The notes under the pieces are model-generated. The model worked only from the letters and a program-made list of their open reading frames with translations. It made no database searches and was not told where the DNA came from. Of a stretch of DNA of 56,179 nt, positions 25,991 through 35,302 are shown one piece after another (position 1 is the stretch's first letter; every line of letters starts with the position of its first letter). Both the position numbers and the translations under genes were made by a program. The DNA lies in assembly GCA_026389015.1 (NCBI GenBank), contig JAPLIR010000011.1:1-56179 (forward strand). Reading direction: 5' to 3'. The DNA is from Candidatus Dependentiae bacterium (lineage in GTDB: Bacteria; Babelota; Babeliae; Babelales; Vermiphilaceae).

Positions 25991-26320
25991 ATGAAAATTA
26001 TGCATGTTATGCTATCATCAATCTTATTGATCACCTCACTTGTTTGCGTCGATAAAACAAATAATGCTGATTTGGACAACTATGTTACGTATCGAATCAA
26101 CGTCGTTGAAAAAATGTTGGTTGATTCGCAAGACCCATACTGCAAAGAAGATATCCGCATCTTAAAACTGACTAATGCTCTCGGACTTTTAGACGACATC
26201 GAAATTATTGTAAAAAATAATGATCTCGCTCATCACAAAAAACACTTAGAACGCATTGAAGCGGCTCGAATTCAAGCATATATACTGCTTGGCAGAAATC
26301 AGATTACACCTTACGTTTGA
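25991..26320 (+). CDS. Small secreted protein, unknown
   Basis: A 109-residue protein starting MKIMHVMLSSILLITSLVC, a signal peptide, with an AAAAGGAAA site. The mature part is helical and charged (YRINVVEKMLVDSQDPYC, HHKKHLERIEAARIQAYILL). It does not carry the C-terminal signature of the 5.7-9.7 kb array. Its 3' end overlaps the convergent mutL end by 17 nt. No family recognised. Confidence 0.65.
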   Translation: MKIMHVMLSSILLITSLVCVDKTNNADLDNYVTYRINVVEKMLVDSQDPYCKEDIRILKLTNALGLLDDIEIIVKNNDLAHHKKHLERIEAARIQAYILLGRNQITPYV

Positions 26321-28187
26321 ACTTTTTTTCAATTTCATACGTGCCTAAAAGCCAACCGGTTGGGCGTCCATGAGGGCAGCTGAACCGGTTTTCTGTTTTG
26401 TGCAGATCTTCCAGAAGTTGTTCAATATGCTCCTTGCTCAACACATCACCAGCTTTAACCGCTGCCTTGCAGGCCATTTGCGCATGCATACGTTCATTAA
26501 TAGTTTTGAAAAATTGTTTTTCATCAAGATGTTGTGTTTCGGTAATCCAACTTATCACCGCTTGGATAAGATCATCCAAGGATTGATTTTTCAAATGCAC
26601 GGGCGTTGATTTAACCATAAGTTGTGTCGAACTAAAAATTTCTATACCAATACCATTACGTTCAAAAATATCCAAATACGGCTCCAGAAGAGTTATATCA
26701 TCGGGCTTAATAGTAATAGCATAAGGAAATAACAACGGAATTGTTGCAACATCATTAAATCGCTTTGAAAATAATTCATACAGCACCCGCTCATGAGCTG
26801 CGTGCTGATCGACAATATACAATCCTTCTTCTTTTTCTAGTAAAAGATAGGTCTTACTAAACTGTCCAATAAATGTGTAATTTTTTTCTGAAACTACCTG
26901 TTCAGAAACAGATGTAAATTCTTCTTGTTCGTCACCAATAAAAGGACTTGTTTGCAAGGCTGCATCAATTGTTGCCGCTTGTAAGCTTTGCGCAATCGTG
27001 CTTTGTGTATGCACCATTTCTTGCACAGGCACATGATGCGTAACATTGTTTTTTTCTAACGATAGCGATGACGGCATATATTTTGCTGGCAACGTATACA
27101 TCGGCTCAATAGCAATTCTCTGTATATTGGGCGAATAATGTTGCACCTCGGTTGCTGGCGCAAAGGTGATAGTTTTTTTCAGTTGGTTTGAAACATTCTG
27201 TTCTAATGCACTTTTTACGGCCTGCTGCAGGAGCTGCTCAATGACACGTGGATGTAAAAATTGAACTTCTTCTTTGCGTGGATGAATATTAATATCAACA
27301 TGCGCCGTATCAAGTTCAATAAAAATACATGCTGCGGGAAAACGCCCTGGCTGGATAACATTGAGATATCCTTTGAGCAATGCGCTTGAAAGTTTTTGTT
27401 GTTTTACCCAACGCTTGTTAACAAAAAAGAATATATTACTGCGATCGTAGCGCATGTACTGATGATTGGAAATAACGCCATGAATGGTAATGCCACCTTG
27501 ATTGCCCGTGGCATTGACTGGCAACATAACATTAGCCATGGCATGGTCCCATACTTGGGTCATACGTTGCTCAATAGTTTCTGTCGGTGGACAATGCATG
27601 TGCAATGCATTGTTATGAAACAATTTAAAATTAACGTCTAAATAATCCAAACAAAATGCAGAAAACAATTGTGCGATTGCACGCCACTCAGTATCATCGG
27701 TTTTTAAAAATTTTTTACGGGCCGGCACATTAAAAAATATATCCCGTATTGCCAAATCGGTACCAACATTAGCCGAGGCCAACGATTCTTCAATAACAGC
27801 CCCCTGCTCCAACTCAAGTTTAATCGCTTCTGTCGCGCCTTCTTCTTTGGTAATAAGCGTTACTTTGCTTACGCCTGCTATGCTTGAAAGCGCTTCGCCA
27901 CGAAAACCAAACGTGGTTATTGAGTCTAGGTCATACACCGTGGACACTTTGCTGGTCGCATGGTGTTCAAAACACATATGCGCATCTTCAAGCGACATAC
28001 CGCAACCGTTATCTACTACGCGAATCAGCTGTTTACCGCCATGTTCTATGTACACCGTGATGTGTGTCGCACCAGCATCAAGAGCATTTTCCAAAAGTTC
28101 TTTAACGATATTAGCCGGACGCTCGACCACTTCTCCAGCTGCAATTTTCTGGATTTGATCAGGGGCAAGACGATGTATTTTTGGCAT
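26304..28187 (-). CDS. mutL: DNA mismatch repair protein MutL, endonuclease type
   Basis: A 627-residue MutL. The N-terminal GHKL ATPase shows IAAGEVVERPANIVKELLEN, DNGCGM, ATSKV and GFRGEAL, then RDIFFNVPARKKFL and NIHPRKEEV. The C-terminal dimerisation domain carries DQHAAHERVLYE at 460-471, which satisfies the DQHA(x)2E(x)4E metal site of nicking MutL proteins, plus MACKAAVKAGD near 573 and CPHGRP at 604. It should nick the new strand in mismatch repair together with MutS, which is not in the window. This type fits bacteria without MutH. Confidence 0.97.
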   Translation of the reverse strand: MPKIHRLAPDQIQKIAAGEVVERPANIVKELLENALDAGATHITVYIEHGGKQLIRVVDNGCGMSLEDAHMCFEHHATSKVSTVYDLDSITTFGFRGEALSSIAGVSKVTLITKEEGATEAIKLELEQGAVIEESLASANVGTDLAIRDIFFNVPARKKFLKTDDTEWRAIAQLFSAFCLDYLDVNFKLFHNNALHMHCPPTETIEQRMTQVWDHAMANVMLPVNATGNQGGITIHGVISNHQYMRYDRSNIFFFVNKRWVKQQKLSSALLKGYLNVIQPGRFPAACIFIELDTAHVDINIHPRKEEVQFLHPRVIEQLLQQAVKSALEQNVSNQLKKTITFAPATEVQHYSPNIQRIAIEPMYTLPAKYMPSSLSLEKNNVTHHVPVQEMVHTQSTIAQSLQAATIDAALQTSPFIGDEQEEFTSVSEQVVSEKNYTFIGQFSKTYLLLEKEEGLYIVDQHAAHERVLYELFSKRFNDVATIPLLFPYAITIKPDDITLLEPYLDIFERNGIGIEIFSSTQLMVKSTPVHLKNQSLDDLIQAVISWITETQHLDEKQFFKTINERMHAQMACKAAVKAGDVLSKEHIEQLLEDLHKTENRFSCPHGRPTGWLLGTYEIEKKFKRKV

Positions 28188-28350
28188 AATAAAAACCTGG
28201 ATTGCTATGAGTATAATTTTTTATAAAGCGTAGCATATTTATTCTGCTCAGCCAAAGAAAAAACTACACACAAAAATCAGGGCAATTGCCAACTACGCCT
28301 GCCTCAATGTTTTAGCAAAGTAGAACTGCTAACCAAAGAAAATTATCTTA

Positions 28351-28397
28351 AAAAAACAGTAGAGGGCTGCGTGTACTATCTACGCAGCCCTCTACTG
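28351..28397 (-). terminator. Strong Rho-independent terminator
   Basis: A perfect 16-bp stem (CAGTAGAGGGCTGCGT against ACGCAGCCCTCTACTG) with a 9-nt loop is followed on the minus strand by seven T. It ends the coiled-coil gene and insulates mutL. Confidence 0.92.
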
Positions 28398-28421
28398 AAA
28401 AATGGAGAAGAGAATTAAAAG

Positions 28422-29978
28422 TTATTTAAGACCAAGGAGCTTATAACCAATGCCTAAGCCAGCCATGATGCCTAATTTGCCCGCATGATTTTTTACAAAG
28501 TTATATGCCCTTGCTAAACGTGATGATTCTTGTATTGATGGTTCTGGTTTTTTATTAAATACACAAGAGTTAACTACGTGTGCTACACCACTCATTGCAG
28601 CTCCTGCCAGAGTAGCATATAAGCCTTTTTGGCAATATGAGCCAGCGCGCTCAGAAACCTGAAAATTATCATTGCGTACAAGATGCAATACCAACGCTGG
28701 AACTACACCCGCAGTTAATCCTAGGCATGCATTGCGCATAGCTTGAAGCTTACTACTTTGAGGTTGCATTATTTGCTCCAACTTTGTTAATGCATTTTCT
28801 AGTGTTTCACATGCTCGATGAACTACACCTGCCTGAGCAGCTACTGCTGATACTCTTGCTAGAACCTCTTTTGAAAAAGAAAGAGAATTGCTATCAGTCA
28901 GACTCAGCCTAGACTCAAAACTATGCTCCGGCTCAATTAAAAGCGTCAATGAGCAAACCGCCTTTAAGAACTCTGTATGCTCTTTATCAACATCATCTGC
29001 GTGTTTTTTTACACACCCAATTATCGCATATTGTTCTGTTACTTCTTTTGGTAGCGCCTCATATCGTCTTTTTAACATATCAAATTTTTCTGATACTTTA
29101 TTATATCGATCGACTAGAACCTGCTCTACCTGACGAACTTGCGCAACTTTTTGGTGAACTGAAGAAATTTCGGATAATGCATTATTAATCGCCTTCTCCA
29201 CCGCAGTTAATGCATCCTCAAACTTTTGGCATGCGGCACGCGTTTTATTCGCTTGCTGCATAACAGAAGCTGCACGCTCAGATATTACTTGAGAGAAATG
29301 CGGTAACATCAACCCCATACCTTGCGATACATTGTTAACACCACAGAAGACAGAAAGTTCTTGATACTGTTTATAAAAAGCTTGTCCTTCTTCATTCATA
29401 GCCTTATGTGAGGTCTGTGCCAAACTTCTTGTGTCCTTAACAATAGAATATTCTTTAATAGCTCCTCCTGCACGATTCAATAAAGCTTGTACTCGTTCAG
29501 TTTTAGAAGTGAGACTTTTAAATAACACACCTATCTCGAACTGTTCTTTAGCGACCTGCGATACGCAACCTAATCCTTCAAGCCTCTGTTTATAGACTTC
29601 AAATTCACGAGAAGCAACCAGTGCTTGTTGTTCAATACGCGCTACACGACTCTTAAGCAGCGCCTGTTGTGCCAATGTCGGTAAAAATTCTGATCCCACA
29701 GAAAGCAATGGTTTAAATTCACGTAATACTTGTTGAGCGACCTGATGCTGTTGCTGCGTTGCACTATAAGCATATTGAACGATTACGTCAGATCTTGTCG
29801 TTCGATTCAATTTCTCATAAACAGGAAAAACAACGTTATGTTGCTGCATTGCCTCATCTAAAGATTTTGCTACCATTTCTTTTGCTGCTGCAATTTTTTG
29901 CTCTGGGGTCATCCCAAACGCTGGAACTACTGACATTACAAGCGTTACCATGAACGCTGATCTTAAAATACCCTTCAT
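28422..29978 (-). CDS. Large secreted coiled-coil protein
   Basis: A 518-residue protein starting MKGILRSAFMVTLVMSVVPAFG, a signal peptide. Most of it is predicted helical with heptad-like patterns and many Gln, Glu, Ala and Lys (residues ~25-420). Near the C terminus a hydrophobic stretch (LGLTAGVVPALVLHLV) and a Gly/Ala-rich segment (GLYATLAGAAMSG) could be membrane associated, and it ends GIMAGLGIGYKLLGLK. It has its own strong terminator and a ~270-nt AT-rich upstream region, so it is monocistronic. No family recognised. Confidence 0.8.
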   Translation of the reverse strand: MKGILRSAFMVTLVMSVVPAFGMTPEQKIAAAKEMVAKSLDEAMQQHNVVFPVYEKLNRTTRSDVIVQYAYSATQQQHQVAQQVLREFKPLLSVGSEFLPTLAQQALLKSRVARIEQQALVASREFEVYKQRLEGLGCVSQVAKEQFEIGVLFKSLTSKTERVQALLNRAGGAIKEYSIVKDTRSLAQTSHKAMNEEGQAFYKQYQELSVFCGVNNVSQGMGLMLPHFSQVISERAASVMQQANKTRAACQKFEDALTAVEKAINNALSEISSVHQKVAQVRQVEQVLVDRYNKVSEKFDMLKRRYEALPKEVTEQYAIIGCVKKHADDVDKEHTEFLKAVCSLTLLIEPEHSFESRLSLTDSNSLSFSKEVLARVSAVAAQAGVVHRACETLENALTKLEQIMQPQSSKLQAMRNACLGLTAGVVPALVLHLVRNDNFQVSERAGSYCQKGLYATLAGAAMSGVAHVVNSCVFNKKPEPSIQESSRLARAYNFVKNHAGKLGIMAGLGIGYKLLGLK

Positions 29979-30246
29979 AATATTTCCTCCATTATATAGG
30001 GATTATTCATTAAAACATTATACTTGTATTAATAATTAGAACTTATAAATAAATTATAAGAAAAAATTTAATACTTATTGTTAATATTAACCGATGGGGA
30101 AAGTTTGTCAAGCGGGCTATTTTTATACAATTTTTTTATTAAGTTTTATAGAGAAAAATGATCACTTATAAACATACCAGATCGATTCATTGCTGCTTTT
30201 TATAGCAAAATATATAAAGTTACAAATAGAATTATTTTGATCGAAT

Positions 30247-30789
30247 TTAGGCCCCACGTGCCAAAGTACCCTTGATGCTCACTTGAAGAACTAAATCTGG
30301 TCCTACCTGTTTAGGCTGAACCGCAGTAAGAGTAAGGCCCTGTAGGCCAGGAATCTGCCGCAATCCACCCATAAGAGTAGCCATATCGCACTGAGAACAA
30401 CGCAGCATAAGCGAGATTTGATCATTATTCAACGTAAAGGACTCCAAAAAGCCTTTATTACCGAGCAATAGCTTGATTTGGGTCATCACCATGCTAGGGT
30501 TTTGTGCCTCCGTTGTATATCGCTCCAAAACAGCCAACCGGGTATTCAACCCGATATCTTGCTCTTGCAAGGCTTTGTGCCGCTCAGCAACACCGGCCAA
30601 CAAAGTCGCCTGCCTTTCCAGCGATGCCCTTTCACCTTTTATGCGCTTATAATCAGCGTACTGTTTGAAATGTACCACTGCCATGGCAACAAGCATGGCT
30701 GCCAAACCGGTAAAACAGAGACGTGTCCAATGCTTAATCTTTTTATAGGTACGTGCAGGCAGTGCATTAATAAAGTTAATATTCTTCAT
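30247..30789 (-). CDS. PilN-like type IV pilus assembly protein
   Basis: A 180-residue protein with a short cytosolic N terminus containing INFINALPARTYKK (PilN has a conserved N-terminal INLLP segment that binds PilM), one membrane segment at ~22-42 (LCFTGLAAMLVAMAVVHF), a coiled-coil region, and a small C-terminal domain. This layout fits PilN, an inner-membrane part of the pilus alignment complex. Its start overlaps the PilM-like gene by 4 nt (ATGA). No pilO or pilQ follows, so the pair is isolated here. Confidence 0.65.
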   Translation of the reverse strand: MKNINFINALPARTYKKIKHWTRLCFTGLAAMLVAMAVVHFKQYADYKRIKGERASLERQATLLAGVAERHKALQEQDIGLNTRLAVLERYTTEAQNPSMVMTQIKLLLGNKGFLESFTLNNDQISLMLRCSQCDMATLMGGLRQIPGLQGLTLTAVQPKQVGPDLVLQVSIKGTLARGA

Positions 30790-31499
30790 GCGATTCCTTT
30801 ATCATACTGCGCCGCTAGGGCCAAACCAACTGCAGCAGCAAGGTTTTGTGCCTCTGTTTGTATATCAAGCGACACATGTGGCGCTATGGTTACAAGCCGA
30901 CGCACCATATCCACCGTGCATAATTGTTCAATATTATTATTATTCCGTTGCATGACTGCGCCCAACTGACTGTGCCTGAATGCGTTTCCTTGCATACAAC
31001 GATAAAGCGTCAATAATGCCATACGTTTGGAAGTCAGTGACTGCAGATGCAGATGAGCTGCCATAGCCAACAATTTATATTGCAATAATTGCTGCTGCGA
31101 AATACCGCAGGCATAAAAGGTAAAGGTGCCGTCATCTTGTGGATACAAGTACCTATAATCCCACACTAATCTTGTAGTATGCTGCAGCGTAAAATCTTCC
31201 TTGCATGGTGTAGCCATGGGATGCGTAATCAGTTGTTCCATAATACCAGGCCCAGACAAAGCACAGGCAATAGCGGCATTAGTGAGCTTATGAGTAGCGA
31301 GAAATTGATGAATATGACTTTTGAGAACAGTAGGATTAAATATATAAGAATTTTTCACATCGAGCGGTGCTAACGGCACCACGCGGTAAGCTTGCACAAT
31401 AAACAATTGCTTCTTTGGTTTTAACCAACTTAAAACAAGCTGATTATCTCCTAGAATAATAGTGACCAACTCATGTTGTTTTTTTGGAATCAACCACAC
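30786..31499 (-). CDS. PilM-like actin-fold protein
   Basis: A 237-residue protein with an N-terminal beta-rich start (ELVTIILGDNQLVLSWL), NAAIACALSGPGI in the middle, and AAAVGLALAAQYDKG at the end, a C-terminal helix typical of PilM/GspL-type proteins. It is shorter than usual PilM (~350), and the nucleotide-binding motifs are weak, so the call depends on its overlap with a PilN-like gene. It also overlaps prmC by 29 nt. It would be a cytosolic partner of PilN in pilus or secretion assembly. Confidence 0.6.
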   Translation of the reverse strand: MWLIPKKQHELVTIILGDNQLVLSWLKPKKQLFIVQAYRVVPLAPLDVKNSYIFNPTVLKSHIHQFLATHKLTNAAIACALSGPGIMEQLITHPMATPCKEDFTLQHTTRLVWDYRYLYPQDDGTFTFYACGISQQQLLQYKLLAMAAHLHLQSLTSKRMALLTLYRCMQGNAFRHSQLGAVMQRNNNNIEQLCTVDMVRRLVTIAPHVSLDIQTEAQNLAAAVGLALAAQYDKGIA

Positions 31500-32391
31500 T
31501 GTCGATCCTTCCTGTGACCGTCCGATCTTTGCCCGCTAAGTCTTTATGAACTTTTACGTCATTAAAGCCGGCACTCTTCATGAAATCAGAAACCTTGTGA
31601 CCTTGTTTGTACCCAATTTCAAGTACCACTTGTGGAATACCCCGCTGTTGCATTTCAGCATTCAGTTCTATGAAATCCGCTGCTTGTTCGATGAGTTCAT
31701 ACAAAATAGCATATCCTTCATCCTCAGCCACCAATGCTTGCGGATCTTCCCACGTAGTGACTGAATTATAAAGCTCTTCAAATTCATTAAACGAAATATA
31801 GGGCGGATTGGATACGATAAGGTCAAATAACTGATCCGTTGGTACCGCATCAAAAAGATCCGATTCCATAAAGGTGATATTGGCAATGCCATTGTGTTGT
31901 GCATTAGCTTTTGCAAGTTCAAGTGCTTGAGCCGAAATATCAATGGCATAAACCTGTGCCGCTGGCAATGCATGCGCTAATGCTAATGCAACGCACCCAG
32001 AACCAGTACAAGCATCCAAAATGGTGATCGATTGATTTTCTAACCTCTTTAAATCACCAATAAGATTAGCAACCCATTCTTCTGTTTCGGGACGAGGAAT
32101 CAGCACCGGTGGTTTGACCATGATTTCAAGGTCAACAAATGGTACCGATCCTATTAAATATTGCAAAGGCATAGATTCATTAATCAGCGCATCAAGCCAG
32201 GCTGCCAACTGCGCCTCTTGTTCTGGCGTCAACTCAAAAGAATTCTGAGCTATAAGTTCAATATGATTTTTTTTAGTAATAGCTTCGACTATCCACCATG
32301 CAGATTGCTCACGCAACGTGGCGTCGTGGTACACAGGCCGTAATGAAGTTTTAATGCGCCCAATGAGCGCCGTTATTTTTTTTTGTTCCAT
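31471..32391 (-). CDS. prmC: Peptide chain release factor N5-glutamine methyltransferase
   Basis: A 306-residue PrmC/HemK protein. An N-terminal helical domain with PLQYLIGSVPFVDLEIMVKPPVLIPRPETEEWV is followed by ILDACTGSGCVALALAHALP (SAM motif I), AIDISAQALELAKANAQHN, and the catalytic NPPYIS. WEDPQALVAEDEGYAILYELI is also family specific. It methylates the GGQ glutamine of release factors in the cytosol. It heads a minus-strand unit with pilM- and pilN-like genes. Confidence 0.96.
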   Translation of the reverse strand: MEQKKITALIGRIKTSLRPVYHDATLREQSAWWIVEAITKKNHIELIAQNSFELTPEQEAQLAAWLDALINESMPLQYLIGSVPFVDLEIMVKPPVLIPRPETEEWVANLIGDLKRLENQSITILDACTGSGCVALALAHALPAAQVYAIDISAQALELAKANAQHNGIANITFMESDLFDAVPTDQLFDLIVSNPPYISFNEFEELYNSVTTWEDPQALVAEDEGYAILYELIEQAADFIELNAEMQQRGIPQVVLEIGYKQGHKVSDFMKSAGFNDVKVHKDLAGKDRTVTGRIDSVVDSKKTT

Positions 32392-32509
32392 ACAAAGAAC
32401 AATAACAGATCGAACTACGAAAAACTACAAACGAATGTAAGATGATAAAATAACTGCATTGAACAAAGAATATTTTAACACCCATTAGGCTTCTCAAGAC
32501 TTGTCGATT

Positions 32510-33307
32510 TTATTGAATTTCTGCAAAGTGACTAGTTGTAAGCTGCCGATAAACACACGTTTGAAAAAGCATAAGAAAACTTACACACATAGCACCGGTA
32601 ATAACGTTACCTACCCATATATGCGAAGGCATCACATGACTTGCAAAAATATACCATGTTTTGTTTATTATTGAGACAGCTATACCAATAATTACCAAGC
32701 CCATAAATAGTTTCAATAGGTTACCTTTGGTTAGCTTCCAACTTGTCTTGAAAGCCTCTATAACGCTTGCATTTTTATCAAAAATGATATGCATAAAGAA
32801 TTCAACTCGAAGGTATAAAAAAAATAAGAAAAAAATAAGAAAAAATGTTGACGCGAAAACGTAATCTACTCTCTCTAAATTTATAAACTCGTATGATCTA
32901 ATTATTGTTGGTTCATATGCAAAGAATTCTAATTTTAAAACAAATATTGTCATGGTTATACAGAGTACCATTAAAAGAACAAATGATTTAATAAATTGCC
33001 GCCAACCCGGAACAAGTGCTTTAAAAGAAATTTGATTATTATCATGTGAATGCAAATAATAATTAATATAAATAATTGCTGGCAAACCAAATACAGCAAT
33101 AGGTCGTAAAACTTTAAATAAATACAATGTTGCCAATGGCGTCTTTGATAGCGAAAAAATGTGCATAAGCAAATTGCCCACCAATAAATCAACTATAAAA
33201 ATGACCGGTAACAACAACATAAAAATTTTTAATAAATTGAGATAATCAACTTTTATGATTTGAAACACATGTTTAAAAGTTTTAACTAGAGTAAAACGAT
33301 TCTGCAT
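32510..33307 (-). CDS. Integral membrane protein, paralog C
   Basis: A 265-residue protein with about six hydrophobic segments. It matches paralogs A and B: FTLVKTFKHVFQII at the N terminus, FFMHIIFDKNASVIEAFKTSWKLTKGN in the core, and TCVYRQLTTSHFAEIQ at the end. The IPG-Y motif is replaced by YLRVEFF. It stands alone, not in the A/B pair. Function unknown. Confidence 0.75.
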   Translation of the reverse strand: MQNRFTLVKTFKHVFQIIKVDYLNLLKIFMLLLPVIFIVDLLVGNLLMHIFSLSKTPLATLYLFKVLRPIAVFGLPAIIYINYYLHSHDNNQISFKALVPGWRQFIKSFVLLMVLCITMTIFVLKLEFFAYEPTIIRSYEFINLERVDYVFASTFFLIFFLFFLYLRVEFFMHIIFDKNASVIEAFKTSWKLTKGNLLKLFMGLVIIGIAVSIINKTWYIFASHVMPSHIWVGNVITGAMCVSFLMLFQTCVYRQLTTSHFAEIQ

Positions 33308-33382
33308 ATGATCACTCCTCGGGTATTATATTAAGATGATAATTATAGCGAGCCTATCATGGTGAATAGAGACAACGCAAGA

Positions 33383-34273
33383 TTATCCATTAAGTAGTTG
33401 TTCTACGTATTCTTGCGCATCAAACACTTTTAATTGGTCAAGTTGTTCGCCATAGGTTATGTAAGCAATAGGAATGCCAAGCTCTTGCGTAATGGCAAAC
33501 ACAATGCCACCTTTACCCGTGCCATCCATTTTGGTGAGCACAATACCATCAAGATGTGTGCTTTCATGGAATAATTTTGCCTGTTCAAAGGAGTTTTGCC
33601 CAAGCATGGAATCAACAGTCAATAAGGCACACACGTTATGATGTGGCAACTGCTTGCCGATCACATTGCGAATTTTTTCTAACTCTTTCATTAAATTAGT
33701 TTTCGTTTGCAAGCGACCCGCGGTGTCGACAATTAAGGTGTCAAACTGCTCGTTTTTAAATTTTGTGCATCCGGTAAATACCACCGATGCAGGATCTTGA
33801 TTTGGATTACCCACCAAGATTGCAGTATTACTACGCTCTGCCCAACGGGTCAGTTGCTCAGGAGCTGCAGCACGGAACGTGTCGGCAGCTACGAGTAATA
33901 CTTTTTTACCCTGGCTACTTAAGCTATTTGCTAGCTTGCCAGCAAAGGTTGTCTTGCCGCTACCGTTAATACCCACAAGAAGGTAAACCGTAGCATGAGT
34001 TGGTGCTTTTTTTGTTTGAAGCAAGGCAAGCAATTGCTGCTCAAGAACATTTTTGAGCGTATGACCTTCTGGCAGCTTACCGCTTTGATAGGTTTGCTTG
34101 AGGTGCTCAATAATAGTACGTGTTGTTTTAACACCAGCATCTGACGCAATTAAAATTGTCTCCAACTCTTTGAGTGCCGCAGCGTCCACCGTATTACGCG
34201 CAAAAAGCGCCTGAATTTTTGTGGTGAATTGATTATAAATTTTTTGTAAGGTGTTTTTTAGAAAGCCAAACAT
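33383..34273 (-). CDS. ftsY: Signal recognition particle receptor FtsY
   Basis: A 296-residue SRP GTPase: [16 protein letters not shown] (G1), [20 protein letters not shown] (G3), [11 protein letters not shown] (G4) and [19 protein letters not shown] at the end. It has the NG core with almost no acidic A domain, as in short FtsY proteins. It docks ribosome-SRP complexes at the membrane, which suits a genome with many exported proteins. It sits 27 nt after gpsA in a uppS-gpsA-ftsY run. Confidence 0.97.
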   Translation of the reverse strand: MFGFLKNTLQKIYNQFTTKIQALFARNTVDAAALKELETILIASDAGVKTTRTIIEHLKQTYQSGKLPEGHTLKNVLEQQLLALLQTKKAPTHATVYLLVGINGSGKTTFAGKLANSLSSQGKKVLLVAADTFRAAAPEQLTRWAERSNTAILVGNPNQDPASVVFTGCTKFKNEQFDTLIVDTAGRLQTKTNLMKELEKIRNVIGKQLPHHNVCALLTVDSMLGQNSFEQAKLFHESTHLDGIVLTKMDGTGKGGIVFAITQELGIPIAYITYGEQLDQLKVFDAQEYVEQLLNG

Positions 34274-34300
34274 AGGAGGAGCACCTTTCTTAAAGAAAAA

Positions 34301-35302
34301 TTATAAGGGACATTCAACTTCCAAGGGACGAGCCATAAGCTCTGCCAGCAAATCATCTATTTTTTTTCCATTAAACATAACATGATACAATCCTTGGCAA
34401 ATAGGCAACTCTAATTGCTGTGTACGAGCAAGATCGTATACCGACTGCACGGTGTTGACACCTTCAGGCGCTGTGCCAATTTCTTGCAGAATTGCCTCAA
34501 GAGTTTCACCCTTGCCAAGACGTTTGCCCAACGCAAAATTTTTACTCTGCGTGCCCGTAGCAGTCAATACTAAATCGCCAACGCCGGACAGTCCATACAG
34601 CGTCGCTTGCTTGCCGCCAAAAGCTGTAGCAAGGTGTACCATTTCATGCAGACCACGTGTTAAAAGAAATGCTTTGGCGTTCTCTTTGTATCCTGCTCCT
34701 TCAAGCATGCCAGTACCCAAGGCGAGCACATTTTTGACCGCACCACCAACTTGGGTGCCAATAAGATCGAGCGAAACATAAGGTCTAAAAAATTTTGTCG
34801 CTAGCATTTGTTGTAGCTCTAAACCAATAGCGCAATCGGAAGCGGCTATGGTTGCGCCGGTAATATCTTGATTGGCAACATCCTGGGCAAAACTGGGACC
34901 AGAAAGTACGGCCTTTTTTGTTGCAGCACCCAACACATCATCTATCATCTGGCTCACCAAAAAGTGCGTGTGCTGCTCCATGCCTTTGCTTAAAATTACC
35001 CACACTTGGTCATGCGTGCAATGAGACTTTGATTGTTCTAAAATCGTGCGTAAAAACTTAACCGGTACCGCCTCAAAAATCCACTGAGCTCCCGCAAGAG
35101 CCTCTTGCAAATCGGTTACTGGTTCAATAAGGTTACTCAATTTCACACCCGGCAAATACTGCTCGTTGCTGCCCTGTGCTTTAATAGCAGCAATAACCTG
35201 CGAATCGTGAGACCATAATTTTACGCGGTACCCATTGTGGGCTAATAGAGTAGCAACTGCTGTGCCCCAGGCGCCAGCTCCCAACAAGGTGACTGTTTTC
35301 AT
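34301..35302 (-). CDS. gpsA: NAD(P)-dependent glycerol-3-phosphate dehydrogenase
   Basis: A 333-residue GpsA. VTLLGAGAWGTAVATLLA is the dinucleotide fold; later motifs are ILSKGME, LSGPSFAQDV, GGAVKNVLALGTGML with the catalytic Lys, GLSGVGDLVLTATG and SKNFALGKRLGKG. It reduces dihydroxyacetone phosphate to sn-glycerol-3-phosphate for phospholipid synthesis. Its ATG overlaps the uppS stop (4 nt). Confidence 0.98.
   Translation of the reverse strand: MKTVTLLGAGAWGTAVATLLAHNGYRVKLWSHDSQVIAAIKAQGSNEQYLPGVKLSNLIEPVTDLQEALAGAQWIFEAVPVKFLRTILEQSKSHCTHDQVWVILSKGMEQHTHFLVSQMIDDVLGAATKKAVLSGPSFAQDVANQDITGATIAASDCAIGLELQQMLATKFFRPYVSLDLIGTQVGGAVKNVLALGTGMLEGAGYKENAKAFLLTRGLHEMVHLATAFGGKQATLYGLSGVGDLVLTATGTQSKNFALGKRLGKGETLEAILQEIGTAPEGVNTVQSVYDLARTQQLELPICQGLYHVMFNGKKIDDLLAELMARPLEVECPL

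Noticed and set aside
25991-26320. Ninth member of the small secreted array
   Set aside because: It has a signal peptide and similar size but lacks the F-x-x-L-x-x-x-Y-x-x-Q-Q end and the D-G turn.
30000-30246. Small RNA or origin in the AT-rich gap
   Set aside because: The region is AT-rich but shows no DnaA-box cluster, stable hairpin or T-run; it is likely the leader of the coiled-coil gene.
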